From the NCBI GenBank assembly GCA_963795335.1, contig CAWCHI010000010.1, forward strand, positions 124,001 through 188,000: 64,000 bases of DNA, given 5' to 3'. The notes beneath the pieces were generated by a model that ran no database searches, was not told the origin of the DNA, and worked only from the letters and a program-made list of their open reading frames with translations. The translations under genes and the position numbers were made by a program. Source of the DNA: Trebonia sp963795335 (lineage in GTDB: Bacteria > Actinomycetota > Actinomycetes > Streptosporangiales > Streptosporangiaceae). This document shows positions 25,284-32,831 of this stretch, one piece after another. Numbering within the stretch: position 1 is the first letter of the stretch; every line of letters starts with the position of its first letter.

Positions 25284-26873
25284 GTGCCTGGCAGTGCGCC
25301 CGGCCGTGGGCGAGCCTTTAAGAAGTTGACCGTCGCTGTGCTGGTTGCCGGGCTCCTGATCACATCTGGTTTGGCTCTGGTGACTTTCCGTAATTATCAG
25401 CAGAGTGAACGGCGGTTGCTGTCGTTGCAGACGCAGCTGACCGCCGACGCCCTTACCGCGGCGGATCCTGTTTACGGAGACCGCCTCGGTCGCGTCGCGA
25501 GCCTGGCGGCGGCCTCTAACGGTGATGCACCGGTGTTCCGGCAGGCGATGAGTAGTTCGCTTGCCCCCAGCGGCCCGTTCGCCGCGGCGTCGTTGTGGCG
25601 CGTCACCGGGGGCGTCGTCCGCCTGGTCGCTGTGGCGGGCGCCGGGCCGCAGCTGGACCGGGACCAGGCGGTAGCGCTGGTCCGCCGCGCGGAGACCAGC
25701 ACCACGTTCCTGGTCACCCTGCTGACGGCGCCGCATGCGCTGCGGCTCGGGTATGCCAGCTCAGCGACCGGGCCTGACGGCACCTACGCTGTGACCGCCG
25801 AGCAACCGCTTCCGGCCAGCCGCCGGATTTCGGTGCCGTCGAGTTCACCGGATTCCCAGCTCAATCTGGCCATTTACCTCGGGCACTCGCAGGCCAGCGC
25901 GGGGCTGCTGGAAACCAACTCCACGGTCCCGCTGCCGCTGCGCGGTACGGTATCCACCAGTACTGTCCCGTTCGGCGATACGGCGCTGACCCTGGTTGCC
26001 TCGCCTCGTACCACGCTGGCAGGGACCGGTCCGCAGGTCCTGCCGTGGGCGATTGTGGCCGGCGGGGTGCTGATCACGCTGATGGCCGCGCTGATGACCG
26101 AGAGCTTGATTCGCAGGCGGGATGCCGCCGCCCGGCTCACCGAGCAAGTCAGGCAGCTGTACATGGAGCAGCGCTCGGCGGCCGAGACATTGCAGAATGC
26201 GCTGCTGCCGCAGACGATCCCGGCGATTGCCGGCCTGGAGGTCGCGGTCCGCTACCGGGCCGCTGCGAACAGCGTCGATATAGGCGGCGACTGGTATGAC
26301 GTGGTGCCGCTGGATGACGACCGGTTCCTGTTCGTCATAGGCGACGTGTCCGGTCATGACGTGCGTGCCGCCGCGGTGATGGCCTCGCTGCACTACGCCT
26401 GCCGCGATTATGCGCTGGAAGGTCACCCGCCCGCGGCGATCGTGGTCCGCCTGCGCCGCTTGCTGGACGTTACCCGCGACGGGCACCTGGCCACCGTGTT
26501 GTGCGGCCTGGCCGAGGTCACGGCGCGCCGGGTGACCCTGGCTAGTGCCGGGCACCTGCCGCCGCTCGTAGCGGGCGGCACCGAGGCAGGGTACCCGGCC
26601 GTGGAGCCGGCCGCGCCTATCGGGCTGCCGCAGCGGGCCGAGCCCGAACCTGCCATCGTGACCGTCCCGCCCAGGGGCCTGCTGATCGCCTATACCGACG
26701 GACTGATCGAGCGCCGGGGCGAAGTCCTGGACATCGGGATGAAACGGCTGGCGGACGCGGCGGCCCGGGAGGCACCTTCCCTCGACGACCTGGTGGACAG
26801 TGTGATCACCGAACTAACCGGCGACGCGCCCGCTGATGACGTCGCGCTGATTGGACTGAGATGGCTGACCTAG
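25284..26873 (+). CDS. Membrane-bound PP2C-type (SpoIIE/RsbU-like) phosphatase
   Basis: About 530 residues. Helix 1 (LTVAVLVAGLLITSGLALV) and helix 2 (VLPWAIVAGGVLITLMAAL, near residue 260) bracket an extracellular sensor region of about 220 residues. After a short helical linker with QLYMEQRSAAETLQNALLPQ comes the SpoIIE phosphatase domain: GGDWYDVVPL, FVIGDVSGHDVRAA, LASAGHLPPLV, AYTDGLIERRGE, PADDVALIGLR. Such enzymes dephosphorylate STAS anti-anti-sigma factors to release an alternative sigma factor. The STAS gene overlaps its 3' end by 13 bases. GTG 25284 is a tentative start; the frame is open further upstream. Confidence 0.88.
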   Translation: MPGSAPGRGRAFKKLTVAVLVAGLLITSGLALVTFRNYQQSERRLLSLQTQLTADALTAADPVYGDRLGRVASLAAASNGDAPVFRQAMSSSLAPSGPFAAASLWRVTGGVVRLVAVAGAGPQLDRDQAVALVRRAETSTTFLVTLLTAPHALRLGYASSATGPDGTYAVTAEQPLPASRRISVPSSSPDSQLNLAIYLGHSQASAGLLETNSTVPLPLRGTVSTSTVPFGDTALTLVASPRTTLAGTGPQVLPWAIVAGGVLITLMAALMTESLIRRRDAAARLTEQVRQLYMEQRSAAETLQNALLPQTIPAIAGLEVAVRYRAAANSVDIGGDWYDVVPLDDDRFLFVIGDVSGHDVRAAAVMASLHYACRDYALEGHPPAAIVVRLRRLLDVTRDGHLATVLCGLAEVTARRVTLASAGHLPPLVAGGTEAGYPAVEPAAPIGLPQRAEPEPAIVTVPPRGLLIAYTDGLIERRGEVLDIGMKRLADAAAREAPSLDDLVDSVITELTGDAPADDVALIGLRWLT

Positions 26874-27181
26874 AACCTGCTGACCGGCCCACGGCGAGCG
26901 TGCGGGAGGAGAACGGCACACCAGTCATCTACCTGTCCGGCGAGCTGGATATGACCAGCGCCGGGCAGTTCAGCGCGGCGATCGATGCGGCCCTCGCCAG
27001 CCACCCGGCCAGGCTGATCCTGGACGCCAGCGACCTGACATTCATCGACAGCTCGGGCATGGTACTGCTGGGCTCGGCGGCCCAGCGGGTGCAAGAAGTG
27101 CAGGTGCGTGATCCGGCGCCCATCGTCCAGCGGCTGATCGAGCTGACCGGACTCAGCCAGGTTTTGCGGATCCTCCCGTGA
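26861..27181 (+). CDS. STAS-domain anti-sigma factor antagonist
   Basis: 106-residue single-domain protein. ATG 26861 lies inside the phosphatase gene, 13 bases before its end. The fold is clear: VIYLSGELDMTSAGQFSAAI, then LILDASDLTFIDSSGMVLLG with the phosphorylatable Ser in DSSG. In the partner-switching pathway the unphosphorylated form captures an anti-sigma kinase; the adjacent phosphatase would generate that form. No RsbW-type kinase or sigma gene is in the window, so those partners must lie elsewhere. Confidence 0.92.
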   Translation: MADLEPADRPTASVREENGTPVIYLSGELDMTSAGQFSAAIDAALASHPARLILDASDLTFIDSSGMVLLGSAAQRVQEVQVRDPAPIVQRLIELTGLSQVLRILP

Positions 27182-27256
27182 GGAGCAGCCGTAACTTCCC
27201 CGGTCCCGGAGTCCACCCGGGCCGGAGGGGAGTTTCGGGGCCGTGGCAACGGCCGC

Positions 27257-27360
27257 GCCACTCCCGTGGGCGGGCGGGCCGCCGGTACGCATGACGTGAG
27301 CTAGATACCGGAGGAGGCGCCGGCACTGAGCACCCCGGCGGTCCATGAGTACGGCCCTTT
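27257..27360 (+). repeat. Diverged copy of the Uma2 gene's 5' region
   Basis: These 104 bases match 28561-28664 at about 90 percent by eye. They include the leader, the Shine-Dalgarno sequence (GGAGGAGG here, AAGGAGG there) and the first codons (STPAVHEYG). The start codon is CTG here instead of GTG and the coding match ends at 27360, where the stop of the amidohydrolase gene begins. It is a truncated, dead copy. Confidence 0.8.
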
Positions 27361-28451
27361 CAGGCGACGATGTGTCCCCGGAGCACGATCCGGCGGGGGG
27401 TGTCGATGGTGCCGAGCTCCGCCCGGGGGTCAGCGTCGTAGGCGACGAGGTCGGCGGGCCCGGATTCGACGAGCGAGTCAAAGCCCAGCCATTCGCGGGC
27501 CTTCCAGGTGGCCAGGGCGATCACATCGGCCTGGGGGATGCCGGCCGCGACGAGAGCGCGCACCTCCTGGGGGATCAGTCCGTGAGGGAGGGTGCCGCCG
27601 GCATCGGTGCCGGTGAACAAAGGCACGCCTGCCTCCCAGGCGGCGCGGATCCGTTCCCGCGCCGTCGCGTGCAGAGACCGCATGTGAGCGGCATAGACGT
27701 CGTACTTGCCCTCAGCCGCCTGCGCGATCTGCGGGAAGGTGTCGATGTTCACGAGCGTCGGGACGACGGCCGTGCCGGCGGCGACGGCTTGGGCGATGGT
27801 GTCATCGGTCAGGCCGGTGCCGTGCTCGAGTGAGTCGAGGCCCGCTGCCAGCAGCGGCGCGATAGCGTCCTCGCCGAAGACGTGGGCGGCCACTCGCGCG
27901 CCGAGCTCATGGGCCCGGCTGATGGCCGCGGCAAGGACGTCGTCGGGCCAGACGGGCTCGAGGTCGCTCGCCGCGCCCTTGCTGCGGTCGATCCAGTCCG
28001 CCGCGAGCTTCACCCAGCCGTCACTGCGGGCAACCTGCCGCTCGACCTCGGCCACCAGCTGGTCAGGCTCGACCTCCACGCCGAGATAGCGGATATAGCG
28101 CTTGGGACGGGCGATGTGCCGCCCAGCGCGTACCAGCCTCGGCAGGTCCTCACGCGCCTGGACGCTGGTGTTGTCGACCGGGGAGCCGGCGTCGCGGATC
28201 AGCAGGGTGCCCACGTCCCGGTCGGCCAGCGCCTGCGCCGCCATGTCGGCGGGCTCGGGGAGGAAACCGTCCGGTGAGTAGCCGATATGGCTGTGCGCGT
28301 CGACGAATCCCGGCAGGATCCAGCCACCGTCGACCACTGTCTCCACCTCGGACGTGCCCGGCCGGGTGAAGCTCAGCCGTCCCTCAACGATCCACGCCGT
28401 GCGTTCGGTTTCGTCCGGCAGGAACACACCGCGGACCGCATAAATCGTCAT
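27360..28451 (-). CDS. Amidohydrolase (imidazolonepropionase-like)
   Basis: 363-residue metal-dependent hydrolase of the amidohydrolase superfamily. Metal ligands: HxH in FVDAHSHIGYS, a bridging-Lys candidate in GWVKLAADWI, His in VAAHVFGEDA, His in SLEHGTGL, and Asp in LFTGTDAGGTLPHG. N- and C-terminal beta-sandwich strands (YAVRGVFLPDE and ADLVAYDADPRAELG) are complete. Probable prolidase-, imidazolonepropionase- or hydantoinase-like activity; substrate unknown. It is transcribed against its neighbours and sits exactly between the two copies of the Uma2 5' region, so it may have arrived with the rearrangement that made them. Confidence 0.85.
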   Translation of the reverse strand: MTIYAVRGVFLPDETERTAWIVEGRLSFTRPGTSEVETVVDGGWILPGFVDAHSHIGYSPDGFLPEPADMAAQALADRDVGTLLIRDAGSPVDNTSVQAREDLPRLVRAGRHIARPKRYIRYLGVEVEPDQLVAEVERQVARSDGWVKLAADWIDRSKGAASDLEPVWPDDVLAAAISRAHELGARVAAHVFGEDAIAPLLAAGLDSLEHGTGLTDDTIAQAVAAGTAVVPTLVNIDTFPQIAQAAEGKYDVYAAHMRSLHATARERIRAAWEAGVPLFTGTDAGGTLPHGLIPQEVRALVAAGIPQADVIALATWKAREWLGFDSLVESGPADLVAYDADPRAELGTIDTPRRIVLRGHIVA

Positions 28452-28560
28452 CCGAACCTCCGCCGTAGCTCACCAGCTACCGATACCAGAAAACACCCCT
28501 GTCATGTATTACGGGCACTCCCAGCCGGGCTTTCACGCAAGTTATCCCGGGCCGGGCTAA

Positions 28561-28664
28561 GCCACTCCCGCGGGCGGGCGGGCCGCCGGTACGCTTGACA
28601 CGAGCTAAATACCAAAGGAGGCGCAGGCAGTGAGCACCCCGGCGGTCCATGAGTACGGTCCTTA
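28561..28664 (+). repeat. Intact partner of the Uma2 5' direct repeat
   Basis: Direct-repeat partner of 27257-27360, containing leader, AAGGAGG and the first codons of the live Uma2-family gene. The two copies are 1304 bases apart in the same orientation. Confidence 0.8.
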
Positions 28665-29214
28665 CACGCTGTACGACCTCGACGCGCTGCCCGAGGATGG
28701 GAAGCGGTACGAGCTTGCCGATGGGTGGTTGACCGAGTTGTCCCCCAGCCCCTGGCACGATCACGGAGCCGAGCGGCTCAAGGAGATCCTGAAGGCAGCG
28801 GCAGAGCAGGCCGGCGCCGATGTGTACGTCGCCGGCGGCCCGAACGACGTCAGCACCCCGGCCGGGATCCGTAAGCCTGACGTGTTCGTATTGCCCAGAG
28901 ACGTCGCGCGCAGCACCATCAGCCGCCGGGTCCGCACCTACTACGCGTCCGACCTGCTGCTCGTGGCCGAGGTGGTGTCCCCGCGCAGCGGCAGCGAGCG
29001 GACCGACCGCGTCCAGAAGGTCGGGGAGTACGCGAAGGCCGGAATCCCGCTGTACTGGATCGTTGAACTCGACCCCAGCCCGAAGGTCGCGGTGCTCTCT
29101 CTGGGTGACGATGCTTACGAGCTCGTGGCCGAGGCCAGAGCCGGTCATGTGCTCACCGTCCAGGAGCCATTCCCCGTCAGCTTCGACCCAGTGGTCTTGA
29201 CCGAGCTCGACTGA
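28630..29214 (+). CDS. Uma2-family (DUF820) putative nuclease
   Basis: 194-residue protein of the Uma2 family, predicted PD-(D/E)XK nuclease fold. GTG 28630 has AAGGAGG eight bases upstream. Motifs: YELADGWLTEL, RKPDVFVLPRD with the first active-site Asp, LLLVAEVVSPRSG with the Glu, and KVGEYAKAGIPLYWIVELD with the catalytic Lys. The family is widespread in cyanobacteria and actinobacteria and often tracks with mobile DNA, but its role is unproven. A 36-base fragment of a PIN-like toxin gene follows directly after the stop. Confidence 0.88.
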   Translation: MSTPAVHEYGPYTLYDLDALPEDGKRYELADGWLTELSPSPWHDHGAERLKEILKAAAEQAGADVYVAGGPNDVSTPAGIRKPDVFVLPRDVARSTISRRVRTYYASDLLLVAEVVSPRSGSERTDRVQKVGEYAKAGIPLYWIVELDPSPKVAVLSLGDDAYELVAEARAGHVLTVQEPFPVSFDPVVLTELD

Positions 29215-29216
29215 CC

Positions 29217-29252
29217 AGCGGGCCTGGCCCGTACATCTACTCGGTCCAGGCG
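29217..29252 (+). pseudogene. Fragment of a PIN-like toxin 3' end
   Basis: The strand encodes GPGPYIYSVQA, identical to the near-C-terminal GPGPYIYSVQA of the toxin at 40612-41019, with close nucleotide agreement over about 36 bases. Nothing upstream or downstream continues the match. It marks a second, lost copy of the toxin-antitoxin pair. Confidence 0.5.
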
Positions 29253-29253
29253 G

Positions 29254-29946
29254 CTAACCAGGGCTGGCTGGGTTTCGCGGTTCATGTCCACCGCTTTCGT
29301 CATCCCGGTCCCTGACCCGGGACCGGCTGGCCGGCGGCTCCACGTCGGGGCCGGTGTCGGGCAAGGCGGGTGAGAATACCCAGAGCACCTGCGCGCGATC
29401 AGCTGACGTGGCCACGCCGAAAGTGTGCGGAGTGCTGGCCGGGAAGGTGAAGGCGTCACCTTGTTCGAGGGTGATCTGCTCCCCGGCGATGGTGATCTGC
29501 AGCTGGCCGTCCAGGACGAAGACGAACTCCACGTCGGCTGGCAACGAGTAGGGCTCGTCGCCGCTGCCGCCGCCCGGCTCGATGTCGCTGAGGAGTGCTT
29601 GCACCCGTTTCTCGCCGGACGGCGTGAGCAGGTACTCCTTGACCCCTCGGCCGCCGAAGTTGACGGGCGGGCGGGCGCCGTGCCGGACCACCTCCCCGAT
29701 TGAGGCCTGGAACAGGGAGCCCACGGAGATGTCCAGTGCTTCGCAAAGTCGGATGAGCGAGGCCACCGAGACGTTCGTGAGGTCCCGCTCGAGCTTGGAC
29801 AGGAATCCCTTAGTCAGCCCGCTCTGCTCGGCCACCTCGGCCATGGTCTTGCGGGCGCCAAGCCTGGCCGCCCTCAGCTGCGCGCCGATGCGTGTGCCGT
29901 CAGCGACCGTATCCGGAATGCTGTCCCCGCTGCTGCGCCTGGGCAT
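29254..29946 (-). CDS. XRE-cupin transcriptional regulator
   Basis: 230-residue regulator. Helix-turn-helix at residues 17-75 (LRAARLGARKTMAEVAEQSG, LTKGFLSKLERDLTNVSVAS) and a C-terminal cupin from about 110 to 195 (PADVEFVFVLDGQLQITIAG, EQGDAFTFPASTPHTFGV) that would bind a small ligand. Proteins of this type (PuuR-like) often control polyamine or amino-acid catabolism. It is divergent from the NCS1 permease/ureohydrolase operon; two TTATGAAAC repeats lie between. The last 30 residues are charged and variable. Confidence 0.9.
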   Translation of the reverse strand: MPRRSSGDSIPDTVADGTRIGAQLRAARLGARKTMAEVAEQSGLTKGFLSKLERDLTNVSVASLIRLCEALDISVGSLFQASIGEVVRHGARPPVNFGGRGVKEYLLTPSGEKRVQALLSDIEPGGGSGDEPYSLPADVEFVFVLDGQLQITIAGEQITLEQGDAFTFPASTPHTFGVATSADRAQVLWVFSPALPDTGPDVEPPASRSRVRDRDDESGGHEPRNPASPG

Positions 29947-29999
29947 CCGTCCTCCTCCCCGATCCTGGAGCGCGGAGCCGCGGAAACCGCCACTGCCAG

Positions 30000-30062
30000 T
30001 TATGAAACTGCGGATTTATTTATGAAACAAAGGTTGACTCAAAGGAAACACTTAGGGATTAT
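30000..30062 (+). promoter_or_regulatory. Direct-repeat operator and promoter of the permease operon
   Basis: TTATGAAAC occurs at 30000-30008 and 30020-30028, exactly 20 bases (two helical turns) apart, in AT-rich sequence that stands out here. A promoter follows: TTGACT 30034-30039 and GATTAT 30057-30062 with 17-base spacing. The repeats lie just upstream of the -35 box, suiting the divergent XRE-cupin regulator as activator, or as repressor of its own promoter. Binding is inferred. Confidence 0.55.
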
Positions 30063-30100
30063 AACTCGTGATGCAGGTCACATCGAGCAGGGAGGCAGCC

Positions 30101-31645
30101 ATGGCCACACAATCCCGGGAATCCACGGGCGCGGAAGAACAAGAACGCGGGCTGCTCGGCCAGATCGAGGTGCACTCGATCGACTGGATCCCCGACACCG
30201 AGCGGTATGGCAAGACCTGGCAACAGGCCATGCTGTGGTTCCTCGGGAACTTCCAGTACTTCACGATCCCGATTGGCTTCGTGGGCCCCGCGCTGGGCTT
30301 GTCGCTGGGCTGGTCGATCCTGGCCGGCGCGCTGGGCATCTGGTTCGGCACGCTGTTCATGGCCTTCCACGCCACCCAGGGCCCGGTGTTCGGGCTGCCG
30401 CAGATGATTCAGACCCGGGCCCAGATGGGCTACCGCGGCGTGGTGGTCGCGCTGTTCGCGGTGCTGTTCACCTACATGGCCTTCAACGTCGCCGACCAGG
30501 TGCTGATGAGCACCGGCCTGCACGGCGCGTTCGGCTGGAACGCGCACCTGGTGGCGGCCGGGACCGCGGTGCTCGCGGCACTGCTGGCCATCTTCGGCTA
30601 CGACTGGGTGCACCGGGTCTTCCGGTTCCTGCTGGTCATCTCACTCCCGTGCTATGCGATCATCTCGGTCGCCATCCTCCTCGGGCACGCAGGCGGGCAC
30701 ACACCCCATCACTCCGGGTTCCTGTTCGCGGCGTTCATGGGGCAGTTCTCGGTGGCCGCGGCGTACAACATCACCTACGCGCCATACGTCTCGGACTACT
30801 CCCGTTACATGCCGCGCAATACGCCGGCCCGCGGGATCATCACCGCGGTGTTCTTCGGCGCGTCAACCTCGGCGATCTGGCTGATCGCACTGGGCGCATG
30901 GCTGGCCACCCGGCTGAACATCAGCGACGGCCTCGTCGGATTGCAGGTCGTCGGCGATAACGTGGTCGCGCCGCTCGGCTCGATCACGGCGGTCCTGTCC
31001 GCCACGGCGCTGCTGGCCACGATGGGCATGAACGCCTACGGGGGAATGCTGACCGTGCTGACCGGGATCGACTGCTTCAGGAAGATCAGGACGCGCCGAG
31101 CGCTGCGCGTCGTTACGGTCATCGCGTTGGCCATCGTGTGGTATGCGATCGGGGCAAGCCTTTCCTCGAGTACCAGCGCCGTGTCGGCGGTGCTGAACTC
31201 GCTCACGCTGATGCTGTACCTGCTGGTGCCGTGGACTGCGCTGAACCTGGTGGACTTCTTCTTCGTCCGCCGTGGTCACTACGCGATCACCGACATCTTC
31301 CGCCCGGACGGAGTCTACGGAGCGTGGGCCTGGCGTGGACTGACCGCTTATTTCGTCGGCTTCGCGGCCGAAATCCCGTTCATGGTGCTGCCGCCGATCG
31401 CCGGCCTCTCCTATACCGGCTACTTCCCGGCCTACCTGACCAACGGCGTGGACTACTCCTGGCTGGTTGGCCTGGTGGTCTCCAGCCTGGTGTACCTGGC
31501 GTTGTCGCGCTCTCTCAACCTGACCGCCGAGCGGTCCGCTATCGACGCCAGCGAGCGGCAACTACAGGTCATCGACGGGGTCGCGGAGGCAGCGGCCGTC
31601 GTCGAGGGGGGCCATCCCGACGGGGATGCACCCGAGCCCGCGTGA
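30101..31645 (+). CDS. NCS1-family permease (nucleobase/cation symporter type)
   Basis: 514-residue transporter with twelve predicted helices. ATG 30101 has GGAGG five bases upstream; GTG 30068 would be nearly leaderless. The N-terminus GLLGQIEVHSIDWIPDTERYG is typical of actinobacterial cytosine/allantoin-type NCS1 carriers; helix 1 has WFLGNFQYFTIPIGF. The substrate region shows YVSDYSRYMPRNTPARGI, and the middle has LLATMGMNAYGGML. Likely a proton- or sodium-coupled importer of a small nitrogen compound. It leads an operon with a ureohydrolase and an amidase, so a guanidino or amide compound is a more likely cargo than a nucleobase. Confidence 0.88.
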   Translation: MATQSRESTGAEEQERGLLGQIEVHSIDWIPDTERYGKTWQQAMLWFLGNFQYFTIPIGFVGPALGLSLGWSILAGALGIWFGTLFMAFHATQGPVFGLPQMIQTRAQMGYRGVVVALFAVLFTYMAFNVADQVLMSTGLHGAFGWNAHLVAAGTAVLAALLAIFGYDWVHRVFRFLLVISLPCYAIISVAILLGHAGGHTPHHSGFLFAAFMGQFSVAAAYNITYAPYVSDYSRYMPRNTPARGIITAVFFGASTSAIWLIALGAWLATRLNISDGLVGLQVVGDNVVAPLGSITAVLSATALLATMGMNAYGGMLTVLTGIDCFRKIRTRRALRVVTVIALAIVWYAIGASLSSSTSAVSAVLNSLTLMLYLLVPWTALNLVDFFFVRRGHYAITDIFRPDGVYGAWAWRGLTAYFVGFAAEIPFMVLPPIAGLSYTGYFPAYLTNGVDYSWLVGLVVSSLVYLALSRSLNLTAERSAIDASERQLQVIDGVAEAAAVVEGGHPDGDAPEPA

Positions 31646-31689
31646 TCGCGTGGCCGGGCCGCAGATGAGAAACTAAGAGGTGACCTGAC

Positions 31690-32664
31690 ATGACCGAGCC
31701 TGTTCCGCGGGTTATCAGCGGTGGGACCGTCGGGCCGGTTGACGCCACCGTGGTACCCCGCTACGCGGGGGAGGCCACCTTCGCTCTCCTGCCGCGGATC
31801 GACGAAGTGCCGCAGGCCGATGTCGCTGTACTGGGCGTGCCCTTTGACAGCGGCGTCAGCTACCGCCCGGGCGCCCGCTTTGGCCCGTCCCACATCCGGG
31901 AATCATCCCGCCTGCTCCGCCCCTACAACCCGGCCCTGCAGGTATCACCGTTCGCCGCCCAGCAGGTGGCCGACGCGGGGGATCTCGCGGTGAACCCGTT
32001 CAGCATCGACGAGGCGGTCGCCACCATCGAACGCGGCGCACGTGCCCTGCTGGAGCGCGCGCGGTTCGTGCTGACCCTGGGCGGCGACCACACGGTGGCG
32101 CTGCCGATGCTCCGGGCTTTGTCGGCGGTGCACGGCCCGGTGGCAGTCGTCCACTTCGACGCGCACCTCGACACCTGGGACACCTACTTCGGCGCCCCCT
32201 ACACTCACGGCACCCCGTTCCGGCGTGCGTCCGAGGAAGGCCTCCTGGACCGGACCGGATGCCTGCACGCCGGGATCCGCGGCCCCCTGTACACCCACGC
32301 CGATCTCACCGAGGACAGCGAGCTTGGTTTCCAGGTGATAACGGCATCCGACGTGGACCAGTTTGGCGTGGCAGGCATGGTGGAACGCATCCAGCAGCGA
32401 GTCGGCAGCCGGCCGGTGTACGTCTCGGTCGACATCGACGTGCTCGACCCGGCGCACGCGCCCGGCACCGGCACCCCGGAGGCAGGCGGCCTGTCCAGCC
32501 GGGAACTTCTGGCCACGCTACGGTCATTCTCCCGCCTGAACCTCATCGGCGCCGACATCGTAGAAGTCGCGCCCGCCTACGACTATGCCCAGATCACCGG
32601 CATCGCCGCGGCGCACGTCGGCTACGAGTTGCTGTCCGCACTCGCGGCGAGGAAGGCCGCGTGA
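31690..32664 (+). CDS. Ureohydrolase (agmatinase/guanidino-acid hydrolase-like)
   Basis: 324-residue arginase-superfamily enzyme. All metal-binding motifs are intact: GGDHT, VHFDAHLDTWD, and SVDIDVLDPAHAPGTGTPEA. The N-terminus GVPFDSGVSYRPGARFGPSH is agmatinase-like. Candidates are agmatinase, guanidinobutyrase or another guanidino-acid hydrolase releasing urea; the co-transcribed NCS1 carrier and nitrilase-family amidase do not discriminate. The stop overlaps the start of a 55-codon gene (TGATG). No urease genes are in the window. Confidence 0.88.
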   Translation: MTEPVPRVISGGTVGPVDATVVPRYAGEATFALLPRIDEVPQADVAVLGVPFDSGVSYRPGARFGPSHIRESSRLLRPYNPALQVSPFAAQQVADAGDLAVNPFSIDEAVATIERGARALLERARFVLTLGGDHTVALPMLRALSAVHGPVAVVHFDAHLDTWDTYFGAPYTHGTPFRRASEEGLLDRTGCLHAGIRGPLYTHADLTEDSELGFQVITASDVDQFGVAGMVERIQQRVGSRPVYVSVDIDVLDPAHAPGTGTPEAGGLSSRELLATLRSFSRLNLIGADIVEVAPAYDYAQITGIAAAHVGYELLSALAARKAA

Positions 32665-32831
32665 TGAGCACGACCGATGACGTCCTTGGGGCTGCGCGGG
32701 ACCTGGTCCAGTCCTGCACGTCCGCGCGGCCGGACGTCCAGGACCTCGGCGATGCCGCCGACTTCAGCCACGACGTCACCACCGTGATCCGCCCCCGCGC
32801 CGGTGAGCAGGCCGTCAGCGAGCGAGCGTGA
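32664..32831 (+). CDS. Small 55-residue protein coupled between ureohydrolase and amidase
   Basis: Begins MSTTDDVLGAARDLVQSCTS and ends AGEQAVSERA. The ATG overlaps the ureohydrolase stop (TGATG) and the stop overlaps the amidase start (GTGA), so ribosomes could translate all three in sequence. Acidic, no membrane segment, no recognised domain. The first 18 residues resemble the start of NTF2-like (SnoaL) proteins, but the rest of such a fold is missing; it may be a shortened remnant that now serves for translational coupling. Confidence 0.55.
   Translation: MSTTDDVLGAARDLVQSCTSARPDVQDLGDAADFSHDVTTVIRPRAGEQAVSERA

Noticed and set aside
30029..30100. Possible guanidine (ykkC-type) riboswitch ahead of the permease operon
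   Set aside because: The leader is about 30 bases and lacks the conserved ykkC core; regulation is better explained by the direct repeats.
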